A DNA stretch of 28,789 nucleotides from an uncultured Bacteroidales bacterium (GCA_937900465.1 CALCEJ010000073.1:1-28789), one strand, 5' to 3'. Counted from the stretch's first letter, positions 7,011 to 15,473 are shown. Made by a program: numbers and translations. The notes: generated by a model not told the origin, from the sequence alone.

Positions 7011-9707
7011 ATGAAAAATTTCTGGTCGGAAATAGCGGTCCCCGCCACGATTCTCGCCCTGACACTGGCCCAGACGGTCGGTGTCGAGACGTCCCGTGCC
7101 GTGAGGACGATGCATATTATCGGCCAGGGCATTGAAGTCGCTGATACCGTGAGGACTGAGGCTGATTCACTCATCGCTGATACCCTGAGTAGGGACTCTC
7201 TCCAGACAGATACGGTAAAGCGTGATTCGACAGGTGGATGGGACGACGACTTTGACTTTTTCGGGGAAGAAGCGGCGGAGGATACCGTCCCGAAGGTCTT
7301 CGCGAGAGACACGATGAAGGTCCCGGACAGCCTTAAACTGACTGATCCGTTCCTTTATGAGTGGTACGTCGCTGTCAAGGACTCCTTTACCCACAGGCTT
7401 GTCGTCGACTCCCTCAAGGCGGAAGGCGACAGCCTGATATGGCCAAGGGTTGATTCCCTCTATCTGGCTGATTCAACCGCAGCGGCTCAGGAGCGTTTCC
7501 GGATATGGTACGCAGGCCTTACAAAGGCAGAGAGAAAACGTTACGATTACGAGCAGAAGCTGCCCGCCATCCTTCATCGGCAGGATTCCATATTCCATAT
7601 CAAGGACAGCATCAAGGCCCGCCGTGACTCCATCAGGCAGAATACTCCCCGAATTCTGGACTCAGGATATATTCCTGACAGCCTCCAGTACAAGAGGCTG
7701 ATAGCGTGGACTCACGATCCAGCATTCAACCGGATCGAGACCTTCCAGTGGGATACCACTGCGGATTATCACTTCAACGACTTCCCTTATATGAAAAAGG
7801 ACGTCGGAGGAAGTTTCCTCGGTATGCCCGGCTCCCCGGTACAGACATATAACTTTTTCCTCAGGGATGATGTCCCGAGCGTCAGCTATTTCGCCCCTTA
7901 CGAGAGCTGGACTTATGCTCCTTCGACAATCCCGATGTTCAACACGAAGACTCCCTACACGGAACTCTCCTATTATGGAAATCTTCTCAATTCCAGCACG
8001 AAGAGCTCCGACGACTTCCGTATTTTCACAACCCAGAACATCCTTCCGTCCCTTAACATAGCCCTTGAGATAAAGCGTCACGGCGGCGCCGGAACCCTCA
8101 AAAACGACAAGCAGGACAACAAGACGATGTATGCCGTCGCGAACTGGCTTGGAAAGAGATATCTGGCCCACGGAGGCATAATCCACAACAAGGTCTCCCG
8201 GACGGAAAACGGCGGTATCATAGACAACTACTGGATCCGGGATACGACGGTAGATGTCAGAGAAATCGACGTAGCCCTGTCCGGAGCGACGAACAAGTAC
8301 AAGAAAACGACCCTTTTCTTCGACCAGAGTTACCGGATACCCCTTTCCGACGTGAAGGATTTCCTTCACCGCAAGGACACTACCTATACACCATCGGAAA
8401 CGGATGATACGGACGAGCTTACTACCTTCATCGGCTCTTCGACGGATTGGTCCGTATATACGAAAAAATATGTCGACGCCGTATCGGCATCGACCCCCGC
8501 CGGCGATGATTTCTATCACGGAGTCTACTATCTGAATCCGACAAAGAGCGCAGATTCGCTCCGTTCCTCTATCCTCGACAACAAGATATTCCTAAGGGTC
8601 CAGCCCTGGCATCAGGATGCGATCGTTTCCAAGATAGAAGGCGGTATAGGGGACAAGTTTGAGAACTACTATCTCCTCCGTCCTTCGGACTATCTTTACA
8701 AGCAGAAGGGTACGGTATGGAACTCAGCATATCTGTATGCGGGAGCGGAAGGAATGATTCACCGCTATGTGAACTGGGATGCCCTCGGTGAGTACACTTT
8801 CGCCGGCGCTCGCGTCAACGACTTCTCCATCAAGGCTAATGCAAGGCTGAGCTTCTATCCGTTCCGCCGCCACAAGGACAGCCCTGTGACGGTAAGCGGA
8901 CATTTTTCCACGGACCTCAAGGAGCCGGGGTTCTACGAGCAGCATTTCTACTCGAACCACTACAAATGGGAGAACGACTTTTCCAAGGTATCCACCACAA
9001 AGGTCGAAGGCGGGATAAGCATTCCCCGCTGGGGCTTCTCCCTCAGTGCCGGATATGCCCTTCTGTCGGGTAACATCTATTATGACACCCTTGGGATAAT
9101 CCGTCAGAATGTTGATCCGATGAGCGTCATTTCCGCTGCCCTGAAGCAGAATTTCGCCTTTGCGGGCGACCTTATCCACCTCGACCACAAGGCCCTGCTG
9201 CAGTTCAGCTCTAACGAAGCCGTCTTGCCGCTTCCCACGGTCGCCCTCAATTTCAAGTACTACCTCCAGTTCTTCCTGGGCTTCAACGATGCGATGAAGA
9301 TGCAGCTAGGTGTCAATGCCCATTACAATACCGCCTGGTATGCCCCCGGGTATAATCCCGTTGCCGGCGTATTCGTTAACCAGACGGAGGAAAAATACGG
9401 TAATGACCCCCGTTTCGACATATTCGCGAACATCCAGTGGAAGAAGGTATGCCTGTTCGTTAAATTTGAAAATGCCGGAAAGGGATGGCCTATGGAGCGC
9501 CACGACTATTTCAGCGCCCATCATTACATTCATCCTCCGTCCGTGGTGAAGGTAGGGATTACCTGGCCGTTCTATCCTTCCCTCGGTGGAGACAAGACAC
9601 TTTCTGACCGTGCCGGTTCCGCTATGGGCGGGGGCTCTGGCGCCGGCGGCAGCACCCTTGGCGGCCTCAAGGGTGCGGCATCCGGTATTGGAGGCGGCAG
9701 GCGATGA
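7011..9707 (+). CDS. Putative outer-membrane porin (Porin_10 type)
   Basis: An 898-residue secreted protein. Residues 1 to about 25 form a signal peptide (MKNFWSEIAVPATILALTLA). About 40-240 is a charged stretch rich in D-S/T pairs (DSLI, DTLS, DSLQ, DSIK, DSIR). From about 245 to 860 it has alternating aromatic/polar strands of a beta barrel, with landmarks of the putative-porin family such as GSPVQTYNFF and MFNTKTPYTELSYYG and a near-terminal strand VVKVGITWPFYPS. The barrel is then followed by about 38 residues rich in glycine (SAMGGGSGAGGSTLGGLKG), unusual because barrels normally end at the last strand. The cargo is unknown. It has its own promoter and overlaps the downstream transglycosylase by 4 bases (ATGA). 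Family assignment rests on recognised motifs. Confidence 0.82.
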   Translation: MKNFWSEIAVPATILALTLAQTVGVETSRAVRTMHIIGQGIEVADTVRTEADSLIADTLSRDSLQTDTVKRDSTGGWDDDFDFFGEEAAEDTVPKVFARDTMKVPDSLKLTDPFLYEWYVAVKDSFTHRLVVDSLKAEGDSLIWPRVDSLYLADSTAAAQERFRIWYAGLTKAERKRYDYEQKLPAILHRQDSIFHIKDSIKARRDSIRQNTPRILDSGYIPDSLQYKRLIAWTHDPAFNRIETFQWDTTADYHFNDFPYMKKDVGGSFLGMPGSPVQTYNFFLRDDVPSVSYFAPYESWTYAPSTIPMFNTKTPYTELSYYGNLLNSSTKSSDDFRIFTTQNILPSLNIALEIKRHGGAGTLKNDKQDNKTMYAVANWLGKRYLAHGGIIHNKVSRTENGGIIDNYWIRDTTVDVREIDVALSGATNKYKKTTLFFDQSYRIPLSDVKDFLHRKDTTYTPSETDDTDELTTFIGSSTDWSVYTKKYVDAVSASTPAGDDFYHGVYYLNPTKSADSLRSSILDNKIFLRVQPWHQDAIVSKIEGGIGDKFENYYLLRPSDYLYKQKGTVWNSAYLYAGAEGMIHRYVNWDALGEYTFAGARVNDFSIKANARLSFYPFRRHKDSPVTVSGHFSTDLKEPGFYEQHFYSNHYKWENDFSKVSTTKVEGGISIPRWGFSLSAGYALLSGNIYYDTLGIIRQNVDPMSVISAALKQNFAFAGDLIHLDHKALLQFSSNEAVLPLPTVALNFKYYLQFFLGFNDAMKMQLGVNAHYNTAWYAPGYNPVAGVFVNQTEEKYGNDPRFDIFANIQWKKVCLFVKFENAGKGWPMERHDYFSAHHYIHPPSVVKVGITWPFYPSLGGDKTLSDRAGSAMGGGSGAGGSTLGGLKGAASGIGGGRR

Positions 9708-10603
9708 GGAATTCTGTCCTTATCGGCCTCCCGCTTGCGGCAGTCCTGTCGCTTCCGTGCGTGTCCGTCCTTCCGGAAAAAGACTCTGTTTCAGACACGA
9801 AGATAGTCTGTGTGATGGACATTCCGGAAGGCGCGGAATCCCGCGTCCACGAAATGATGCTGACGCGCTTTGCCTCAATCTACGGGCTTGAATCTGAAAT
9901 AATATACGAAGCGGATGAAGCCGCTCTTGACACGGCCTCTCTCATCGTAAGCCGTGCGGCCCTTGACAGTATTCCCTCATTTGCGGAAATCGCCTTCGAA
10001 GACAGTTCCCGCTGGATTCTCCTCCAGGAGGACCACGCTCTTTTGAGGGAACTGGGTACGTGGACCGGCAGTCTTATGGAATCCGGGCATTTCCGCCGCC
10101 TTAAGAGAAACTACATTAAGGGAAAGACGGTATCCCTTACGGAAATCAGCCCGTACGACGATATCATCAAGGAAGTGGCGGCCCATTACGGATGGGACTG
10201 GAGGCTTCTTGCGGCCGTTATTTATCACGAATCCCGCTTCACGAACGAAGCGTCCTCAGTAAAGGGAGCGACCGGGCTGATGCAAATCATTTCCGCCCGC
10301 TACAGCGCGGAAACTCTGCTGGACCCGGAGGAGAATCTCCGCATAGGCACGAGGTACCTTACCCGTCTGAGGAATATTTTCAGCCCGTATGCCGCAGACT
10401 CGACCGAAGTGATAAAATTCGCCCTGGGGGCTTACAATGCCGGTGAGGGCAAGATCCTCCGCTGCATTCAGACTGTGGAGTCGGAAGGTCTGGATTCAGG
10501 CCGGTGGGACAATATCTCCCCGCTTACAAAACGCCAGACACGTGTTTACGTGTCCGGCATTATGGAAACTTACGGGGATTATTTGATGATGTACGCTCAG
10601 TAG
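9704..10603 (+). CDS. MltF-like lytic transglycosylase with shortened N-terminal domain
   Basis: Cleaves the glycan strand of peptidoglycan to 1,6-anhydromuropeptides in the periplasm. 299 residues. The N-terminus is a signal sequence (MRNSVLIGLPLAAVLSLPC); Cys19 could be lipidated, but LSLPC is a poor lipobox. The C-terminal SLT domain spans about 148-299: ISPYDDIIKEVAAHYGWDWR, then IYHESRF with catalytic Glu176, GATGLMQI and ALGAYNAGEGK. Residues 33-145 carry a remnant resembling the end of an MltF solute-binding domain (RWILLQEDHALLRELGTW), only about half the usual size. Start ATG overlaps the porin stop by 4 bases, so the two are likely translationally coupled. The 3' end overlaps fabF on the other strand by 7 bases. 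Confidence 0.9.
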   Translation: MRNSVLIGLPLAAVLSLPCVSVLPEKDSVSDTKIVCVMDIPEGAESRVHEMMLTRFASIYGLESEIIYEADEAALDTASLIVSRAALDSIPSFAEIAFEDSSRWILLQEDHALLRELGTWTGSLMESGHFRRLKRNYIKGKTVSLTEISPYDDIIKEVAAHYGWDWRLLAAVIYHESRFTNEASSVKGATGLMQIISARYSAETLLDPEENLRIGTRYLTRLRNIFSPYAADSTEVIKFALGAYNAGEGKILRCIQTVESEGLDSGRWDNISPLTKRQTRVYVSGIMETYGDYLMMYAQ

Positions 10604-11850
10604 GGGCGGAACGCGAGGCACGCATCGTGCCCGCCGAATCCGAGAGAATCTGAAATACCTATCGTAAGGTCGCTCCGGACGGCCGTGTTTGGAGTATAGT
10701 CAAGGTCACACTCCGGGTCCGGGGTATCCAGATGGATAGTCGGAGGTATGATACCGTTACGGAGAGCCAGAACCGTCGCGATAGCCTCAGCCGCACCGGC
10801 GGCGCCGAACATATGTCCAGTCATCGACTTGATGGAGCTGATATGGGCCTTGTATGCGAAATCGCCGAGGGCGACTTTGTATGCAAGGGTTTCAGCGACG
10901 TCGTTAAGGTGAGTGCCTGTACCGTGGGCATTGATGTAGAGATTGTCCTTTGAAGGGTCGAATCCGGCCTCTTCGAGGGCGAGGCGTATGCAGGCGGCCT
11001 GAGTCGTTCCGTCAGGACGTGGCGCGGTAGCGTGATATGCGTCGCAGGTATTGCCATAACCCACAATTTCACCGTAGATTGTCGCACCGCGTGAAACGGC
11101 GTGGTCCATATCTTCGATAATCAGCGCTCCTGCTCCGTCGCCCATCACGAAACCGCGGCGGTTTGCGTTGAAGGGGAGGGAGGCGTACTCCGGATCATCC
11201 GAAAGGGACAGCGCCTTGGCGTTAGCGAAGCCCGCGATTCCCATAGGGAGCGTAGCGTGTTCGCATCCCCCTGCGATAATCGCATCAGCATAGCCGTGTC
11301 GGATAGCCCTGAAGGCTTCCCCGATACAGTGGGAGGAGGTTGCGCAGGCTGTCACGATATCGAGACAGGGGCCTTGCGCGTGGAATTTAATGGCGATATG
11401 TCCAGCGGCGATATTCGATATCATCGTGGGGATGAAAAGCGGTGAAATCCACTTTCCGGAGGGGTCCTCGATCATTTTCCGGGTCTCGCGGAACTGAGTT
11501 GCGAAGCCGCCGATTCCGGAGCCTACGTAAACGCCGAAACGAAGCGGGTCTATATTCGCGCCTTCACCCTCCGAAACGAGTCCGGAATCGCGCACAGCCT
11601 GCCAGGCGGCGGCAACGCCGTAGAGGGTAAACATATCCTGCTTGCGGATGAAGGGCTTGTCCATCCCGAAATCCTCAGGGTTGAAGTCCTTGACCCTTCC
11701 CGCTATCTTCACGGGAAGGTCCGCATCTGCGTATTCCTGTACAAAACCAATCCCGCAGACTCCGTCGACGAGATTATTCCAAAACGTAGTGACGTCATTC
11801 CCGATGGAGGAAATGACGCCCATTCCTGTGATTGCTACTCTTCTTGTCAT
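10597..11850 (-). CDS. fabF: 3-oxoacyl-ACP synthase II (FabF type)
   Basis: Condensing enzyme of fatty acid synthesis: joins malonyl-ACP to a growing acyl-ACP in the cytoplasm. 417 residues, the usual length. The catalytic triad is intact: Cys169 in VTACATSS, His309 in NAHGTGT and His346 in MTGHMFGAAG. The N-terminus RRVAITGMGVISSIGND is the family standard. No acpP or other fab gene is next to it. Such lone copies can be the primary FabF or a paralogue for special lipids, and the sequence alone does not decide. The start ATG shares one base with the stop of the upstream phosphodiesterase gene (TAATG). The 3' end overlaps the lytic transglycosylase tail-to-tail by 7 bases. Confidence 0.93.
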   Translation of the reverse strand: MTRRVAITGMGVISSIGNDVTTFWNNLVDGVCGIGFVQEYADADLPVKIAGRVKDFNPEDFGMDKPFIRKQDMFTLYGVAAAWQAVRDSGLVSEGEGANIDPLRFGVYVGSGIGGFATQFRETRKMIEDPSGKWISPLFIPTMISNIAAGHIAIKFHAQGPCLDIVTACATSSHCIGEAFRAIRHGYADAIIAGGCEHATLPMGIAGFANAKALSLSDDPEYASLPFNANRRGFVMGDGAGALIIEDMDHAVSRGATIYGEIVGYGNTCDAYHATAPRPDGTTQAACIRLALEEAGFDPSKDNLYINAHGTGTHLNDVAETLAYKVALGDFAYKAHISSIKSMTGHMFGAAGAAEAIATVLALRNGIIPPTIHLDTPDPECDLDYTPNTAVRSDLTIGISDSLGFGGHDACLAFRPY

Positions 11851-12656
11851 TATTTTCGAAGTTCCTTCGCCCCGAGGAGTTCACGGGTGCGAAGCGGATA
11901 GTTGGTAGTAATGCAGTCAACTCCTACGTCAATCATAGACTGGATATCTTCCGCGCGGTCGACGGTCCAGGCATTGACGCTCATTCCAAGTTCGTGTGCC
12001 CTTGCAACCCACTCGGGGTGCTCCGTGAATACGGAGAAATAATAGTCCATTCCGTTGATTCCGTCAGCGATAAGGGTGTCAGGATCCTTGTCTCCGGAGA
12101 GGTACTGGATGGTGAATCCGGGAGCGAGGCCTGCAAGGTGCTTGCAAATCTCATAGCTGAAGGAGATGAAGATAACCCTTGAGGGGTCAAAGAGATTGTG
12201 CCTTTTAAGGGCGTCTACGGCGAGGTCAGCGAGAAGGTTGCCGCGCTCTGTGGTCTTCTGATACTTCAGTTCGCAGACGAGGACGCATTTGTCCTTTTCG
12301 CCCTGAGAGAGGTATTCGTCGAGGGTTGAGGGGCGTTCGCCGTCGGAAAGCTTCATTTTCTCGAATTCGGACCAGGGGTTGTCCCAGATAAGGAGGCCTT
12401 CACGGGTTTCGTCGTGATTGACCATCATTACGTCGTCAGCGGTAAGCTGTACGTCGAATTCTGAGCCCCAGACGTCGATTGCCTGGGCCGCTTTCAGGGA
12501 TTCGATGGAGTTCTGGGCTCCGTTTGCTTCGCCGGAGAGCCAGTATCCGCGGTGGGCGGTGATTGCGATCTTATGCTCGGGAGCGCCCTTAGGAGCATTG
12601 TTGCAGGAGGAAAGAAGTGCTGCGAAAAGGGCTGCAGCGGCAAGGATTCTCTTCAT
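11850..12656 (-). CDS. Glycerophosphodiester phosphodiesterase lipoprotein
   Basis: Hydrolyses glycerophosphodiesters to glycerol 3-phosphate and an alcohol. 268 residues, with a clean lipoprotein signal MKRILAAAALFAALLSSC (Cys18), so it should be anchored in the envelope. The GDPD catalytic set is visible: His35-Arg36-Gly37 (ITAHRG), Glu52 (NSIES), Glu66 and Asp68 (GSEFDV), and His81 (MVNHDE). The end NAWTVDRAEDIQSMIDVGVD and ITTNYP are family-typical barrel strands. A consensus promoter precedes it and fabF follows with a one-base start/stop overlap, so the two form an operon: lipid head-group recycling with fatty acid synthesis. The link in function is inference. Confidence 0.92.
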   Translation of the reverse strand: MKRILAAAALFAALLSSCNNAPKGAPEHKIAITAHRGYWLSGEANGAQNSIESLKAAQAIDVWGSEFDVQLTADDVMMVNHDETREGLLIWDNPWSEFEKMKLSDGERPSTLDEYLSQGEKDKCVLVCELKYQKTTERGNLLADLAVDALKRHNLFDPSRVIFISFSYEICKHLAGLAPGFTIQYLSGDKDPDTLIADGINGMDYYFSVFTEHPEWVARAHELGMSVNAWTVDRAEDIQSMIDVGVDCITTNYPLRTRELLGAKELRK

Positions 12657-12681
12657 AAGGTTTATGCTTTATTACTTTGTG

Positions 12682-12712
12682 CAAATATAACTCTTTTCAC
12701 CAAAAGGGCAAA
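12682..12712 (-). promoter_or_regulatory. Consensus promoter of the GDPD - fabF operon
   Basis: On the minus strand TTTG (12712-12709), 19 bases, then TATATTTG (12689-12682), an exact match to the phylum consensus and spacing. The predicted start is near 12678, giving a leader of about 22 bases before the ATG at 12656. Confidence 0.8.
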
Positions 12713-12790
12713 AAACAAATAAAGCCGCAAAAAACAGAAAAACATTTGTGAGTCCATCGTCCATTCGTGGATTTGTATTGCCGGGACCGT

Positions 12791-12798
12791 TACATTTG
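12791..12798 (+). promoter_or_regulatory. -7 box of radC
   Basis: TACATTTG matches TAnnTTTG and ends 20 bases before the radC ATG. The nearest TTTG upstream (12772-12775) is only 15 bases away, so the -33 element is poor. The rest of 12657-12818, between the divergent gdpd and radC genes, is A-rich and shows no other feature. Confidence 0.6.
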
Positions 12799-12818
12799 CG
12801 GGAAAGACACTATAGACT

Positions 12819-13511
12819 ATGACAATACTGCAGATGAACAGCGAAGACCGCCCAAGGGAGAAAATGCTCGATAAGGGAGCCAAGGCGCTGACGGCGAAGG
12901 AACTGCTTGCGATCCTGATTGGCAGCGGGTCCATCCGCCGCAGCGCGCTGGAGCTTGCCGGAGACATCCTCGACGAGGTGGACGGGAGGATATCGATGCT
13001 TTCGGGGCGGAGCGTTGACTCGCTTATGCGCTTTTACGGGATAGGGAAGGCGAAGGCGATAACGATAGCGGCTGCGATGGAACTTGGACGAAGAGCCCTT
13101 TCGGAGGAGAGCATCCCCCGGAAGATTCCCGTACAGCAGCCGGAGCAGATATACAGGATAATGCTCCCGGAAGTGAGGAACATCGACCACGAACAGTGCT
13201 GGGTGCTGTACCTGAACAGGTCGAATTACCTGATTTCAAAGGAGATGATAACCCGCGGCGGCTCTGACTCAACCCTTTTCGACATCAAGTACATTGTCAA
13301 GAAAGTGATAGAGAAACAGGCCGCTTCCGTCATCCTGGTCCATAACCATCCTTCCGGGAATCCCGTCCCGGGAAAGTCGGACATCCAGGCTACGAAGGCG
13401 CTGAAAAAGGCCCTGGACACGTTTAATGTGTCCCTTCTTGACCATATTGTGATAGCGGAGAGTTCGTTTTTCTCCTTCCACGACGAGAAGACCTACAGCT
13501 TCGGACCGTAG
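12819..13511 (+). CDS. radC: RadC/YeeS-type JAMM-domain protein
   Basis: 230 residues, normal for the RadC family. The N-terminal helix-hairpin-helix portion begins EDRPREKMLDKGAKAL and includes FYGIGKAKA. The C-terminal MPN/JAMM metal-binding motif is complete: HNHPSG at 175-180 followed by Asp188 (HxHxSG then D). The old link to DNA repair is not supported by later work as I recall, and the true role is unknown; a metal-dependent hydrolase activity is inferred. A second Met at residue 6 is possible, but the family usually has residues before EDRPREK, so the first ATG is kept. It is monocistronic; its 3' end overlaps upp by 19 bases on the other strand. Confidence 0.94.
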   Translation: MTILQMNSEDRPREKMLDKGAKALTAKELLAILIGSGSIRRSALELAGDILDEVDGRISMLSGRSVDSLMRFYGIGKAKAITIAAAMELGRRALSEESIPRKIPVQQPEQIYRIMLPEVRNIDHEQCWVLYLNRSNYLISKEMITRGGSDSTLFDIKYIVKKVIEKQAASVILVHNHPSGNPVPGKSDIQATKALKKALDTFNVSLLDHIVIAESSFFSFHDEKTYSFGP

Positions 13512-14146
13512 GCGAGGTCTCCCGCGTCCCCGAGTCCGGGGACGATGTAACTATGGGAAGTAAGCTCCTCGTCCACGGCGGCAAGCCATAGGGTTACGTC
13601 ATCTCCCAGCTTTGTGGAGAGATAATCTACACCGTAGCTGCTTGCGATAGGACTGAAGATATGGGTATGGACCGGAGTCCCTCCTTCCTCGATAAGGGTA
13701 CGGCGGACGATTTCGATCGAGGAGCCGCTCGCTATCATCGCATCGGTGATGACGAGGATCTTGCCCTCTATCGAAGGACAGTTGCAATAATCCGTCCGTA
13801 TTTCGAAATAATCCCCTTTTCCGTACTTCCGGTATGCGGCGACAAAGGCGGTTTCCGCCTTGTCGAAGAAGTTCAGGAGGCCTTGCTGGATAGGAAGTCC
13901 GGCGCGGAGGACGGTAGAGATGACCAGCTTGCTGTCCGGCGTCCGGACCGTCGCGGTCCCGAGCGGTGTCTTAACCTCCTTTTCCGAATAATCAAGTGTT
14001 TTGGACAGCTCATAAGCGAATATTTCGCCAACCCTTTCAAGGTTCCGGCGGAATCTCATGCTGTCCTTCTGGACCTTAGAGTCGCGGAGTTCGGCGACAA
14101 AGGAGCCAAGGACGGAATTGTCCTTTCCAAGATTCTTTACGATCAT
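13493..14146 (-). CDS. upp: Uracil phosphoribosyltransferase
   Basis: Makes UMP from uracil and PRPP in pyrimidine salvage. 217 residues, near the family norm of about 210. The PRPP loop appears as ITDAMIASGSS at 133-143, where the common form is DPMLATGGS, a variant common in Bacteroidota as far as I recall. The C-terminal uracil-binding block PGLGDAGDLAYG is present. Other hallmarks are TVLRAGLPIQQGLL and KYGKGDYFEIRTDYC. The start ATG overlaps the stop of the upstream CoA-transferase gene by 4 bases (ATGA), suggesting coupling. The 3' end lies 19 bases inside radC, so the two messages are complementary at their ends. Confidence 0.94.
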   Translation of the reverse strand: MIVKNLGKDNSVLGSFVAELRDSKVQKDSMRFRRNLERVGEIFAYELSKTLDYSEKEVKTPLGTATVRTPDSKLVISTVLRAGLPIQQGLLNFFDKAETAFVAAYRKYGKGDYFEIRTDYCNCPSIEGKILVITDAMIASGSSIEIVRRTLIEEGGTPVHTHIFSPIASSYGVDYLSTKLGDDVTLWLAAVDEELTSHSYIVPGLGDAGDLAYGPKL

Positions 14147-15444
14147 ACCCTTTTTATTATTGATGTTACCTGAGTCTTGAACCGGTCATAGGCGGCGCGG
14201 GAGAGGGCTTCGCGGTCGTCCGGATGGGCTACGGAGATAAGCAGCCGTGCCCTTTCCTGGAGAGCCTTGCCGTAGAGATTTACGGCGCCCCACTCCGTTA
14301 CGACCCACTGGACGTCCGCCCTCGGGGTTACGACGCCGGCTCCGGGCTTAAGCACCGGAACAATCTTCGGGGCGCCTTTAGCGGTCCTCGAAGCCATCGC
14401 TATTATGGCCTTCCCGCCGCAGGAGAGCTTAGCTCCCCGCACAAAGTCCATCTGTCCTCCGGTCCCGGAGTAAATCCTTTCGCCGATCGAATCAGCACAA
14501 ACCTGTCCGGTAAGGTCTATCTCAGTCGCGGAGTTGATGGACACCACATTGTCGTTCCTGGAGATAATGTATGGGTCATTCGTATATGCGATGTCCTTCA
14601 TCAGGACGGCCGGGTTGCGGTCGATGAAATCGTAAACGCGGCGGGAGCCAAGGAGGAACGACGCTACGACCTTTCCCCTGTCGATCTGCTTCCTTGCGCC
14701 GTTTATGATGCCCTTTTCAATCAGGTCCAGGATTCCGTCAGCGAACATTTCCGTGTGGAGACCGAGGTCCCTGTGACCCGTAAGCGCCCCCGCGACGGCG
14801 TTAGGGAGAGAGCCTATGCCCATTTGGATGCAGGCTCCGTCCGGAACCAGCTCCGCGCAGCGGCGCCCTATCATCGCATCCACCTCCGAAGGAGCGACGT
14901 AATCCTTCGTAAAAAGGGGAGTGTCGTCGCTTACGAGATAATCGAAATCATCCAGCTTCACGGTATCGCCGTATGCGAACGGAACGTTCGGGTTGACGAC
15001 GCCGATTCTCACCCTCGCAACTTCCAGCGCGGCTATCGAGCAGTCCACAGACGTCCCCAGGGAGACATTCCCCTCCTTGTCCGGAGGGGAGATCTGGACC
15101 ATCGCGACATCGCAGCGGAGCGCTCCGGAGCGGTACATCGCCTGGGATTCGGAAAGATGGGCCGGAAGATAGTCCGCGTAGCCGGCGTTGACGTACGGAC
15201 GCAGGTTCGCTCCCACGAAGAATCCTTCGTCGAAGAACTTGCCTTTATACTCCGGGCTGCCGTAGGGCGCGGGGCCCTCGGTATGGAAGTGATGGAAGTG
15301 AAGGTCAGTAACTTCCCCGCGGTCCGCCCGCTTCGAAAGGGCGCGGATAAGGCAGTGGGGAACGCTGGCTATACTGCTCAGATGTATGTGATCCGAACTG
15401 CGTACCGCCGAGACGGCTTCCTCTGCTGAAACGAACTTTGCCAT
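14143..15444 (-). CDS. Acetyl-CoA hydrolase/CoA-transferase family protein
   Basis: 433 residues of the family I CoA-transferase superfamily that contains 4-hydroxybutyrate and butyryl-CoA:acetate CoA-transferases. The active-site glutamate lies in GLHTEMFADG (Glu232 from the chosen start). Other marks are QMGIGSLPNAVAGAL, SPPDKEGNVSLG and SGTGGQMDFVRGAKLSCGGK. These enzymes swap CoA between short-chain acids in fermentation; the acyl substrate cannot be fixed from sequence. The frame also opens at a TTG (15456), but that codon is part of the TATATTTG promoter box, so ATG at 15444 is the start. It forms a two-gene operon with upp, an odd partner in function, joined by a 4-base overlap. Confidence 0.9.
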   Translation of the reverse strand: MAKFVSAEEAVSAVRSSDHIHLSSIASVPHCLIRALSKRADRGEVTDLHFHHFHTEGPAPYGSPEYKGKFFDEGFFVGANLRPYVNAGYADYLPAHLSESQAMYRSGALRCDVAMVQISPPDKEGNVSLGTSVDCSIAALEVARVRIGVVNPNVPFAYGDTVKLDDFDYLVSDDTPLFTKDYVAPSEVDAMIGRRCAELVPDGACIQMGIGSLPNAVAGALTGHRDLGLHTEMFADGILDLIEKGIINGARKQIDRGKVVASFLLGSRRVYDFIDRNPAVLMKDIAYTNDPYIISRNDNVVSINSATEIDLTGQVCADSIGERIYSGTGGQMDFVRGAKLSCGGKAIIAMASRTAKGAPKIVPVLKPGAGVVTPRADVQWVVTEWGAVNLYGKALQERARLLISVAHPDDREALSRAAYDRFKTQVTSIIKRV

Positions 15445-15453
15445 TTGCGATTC

Positions 15454-15461
15454 CAAATATA
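15454..15461 (-). promoter_or_regulatory. -7 box of the CoA-transferase - upp operon
   Basis: TATATTTG on the minus strand (15461-15454), ending 9 bases before the ATG at 15444. No good TTTG is found 19 bases upstream. The leader would be about 5 bases long. The -33 region expected for this box overlaps the mazG -7 box and start. Confidence 0.65.
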
Positions 15462-15473
15462 GCGATTTTTACG

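Noticed and set aside
14224..15429. Plus-strand open frame of 401 codons opposite the CoA-transferase
   Set aside because: Antisense shadow; the minus-strand gene carries the active-site and glycine motifs of its family.
15442..15456. TTG at 15456 as start of the CoA-transferase
   Set aside because: The codon is the TTG of the TATATTTG promoter box, so it would lie upstream of the transcription start; ATG at 15444 is preferred.
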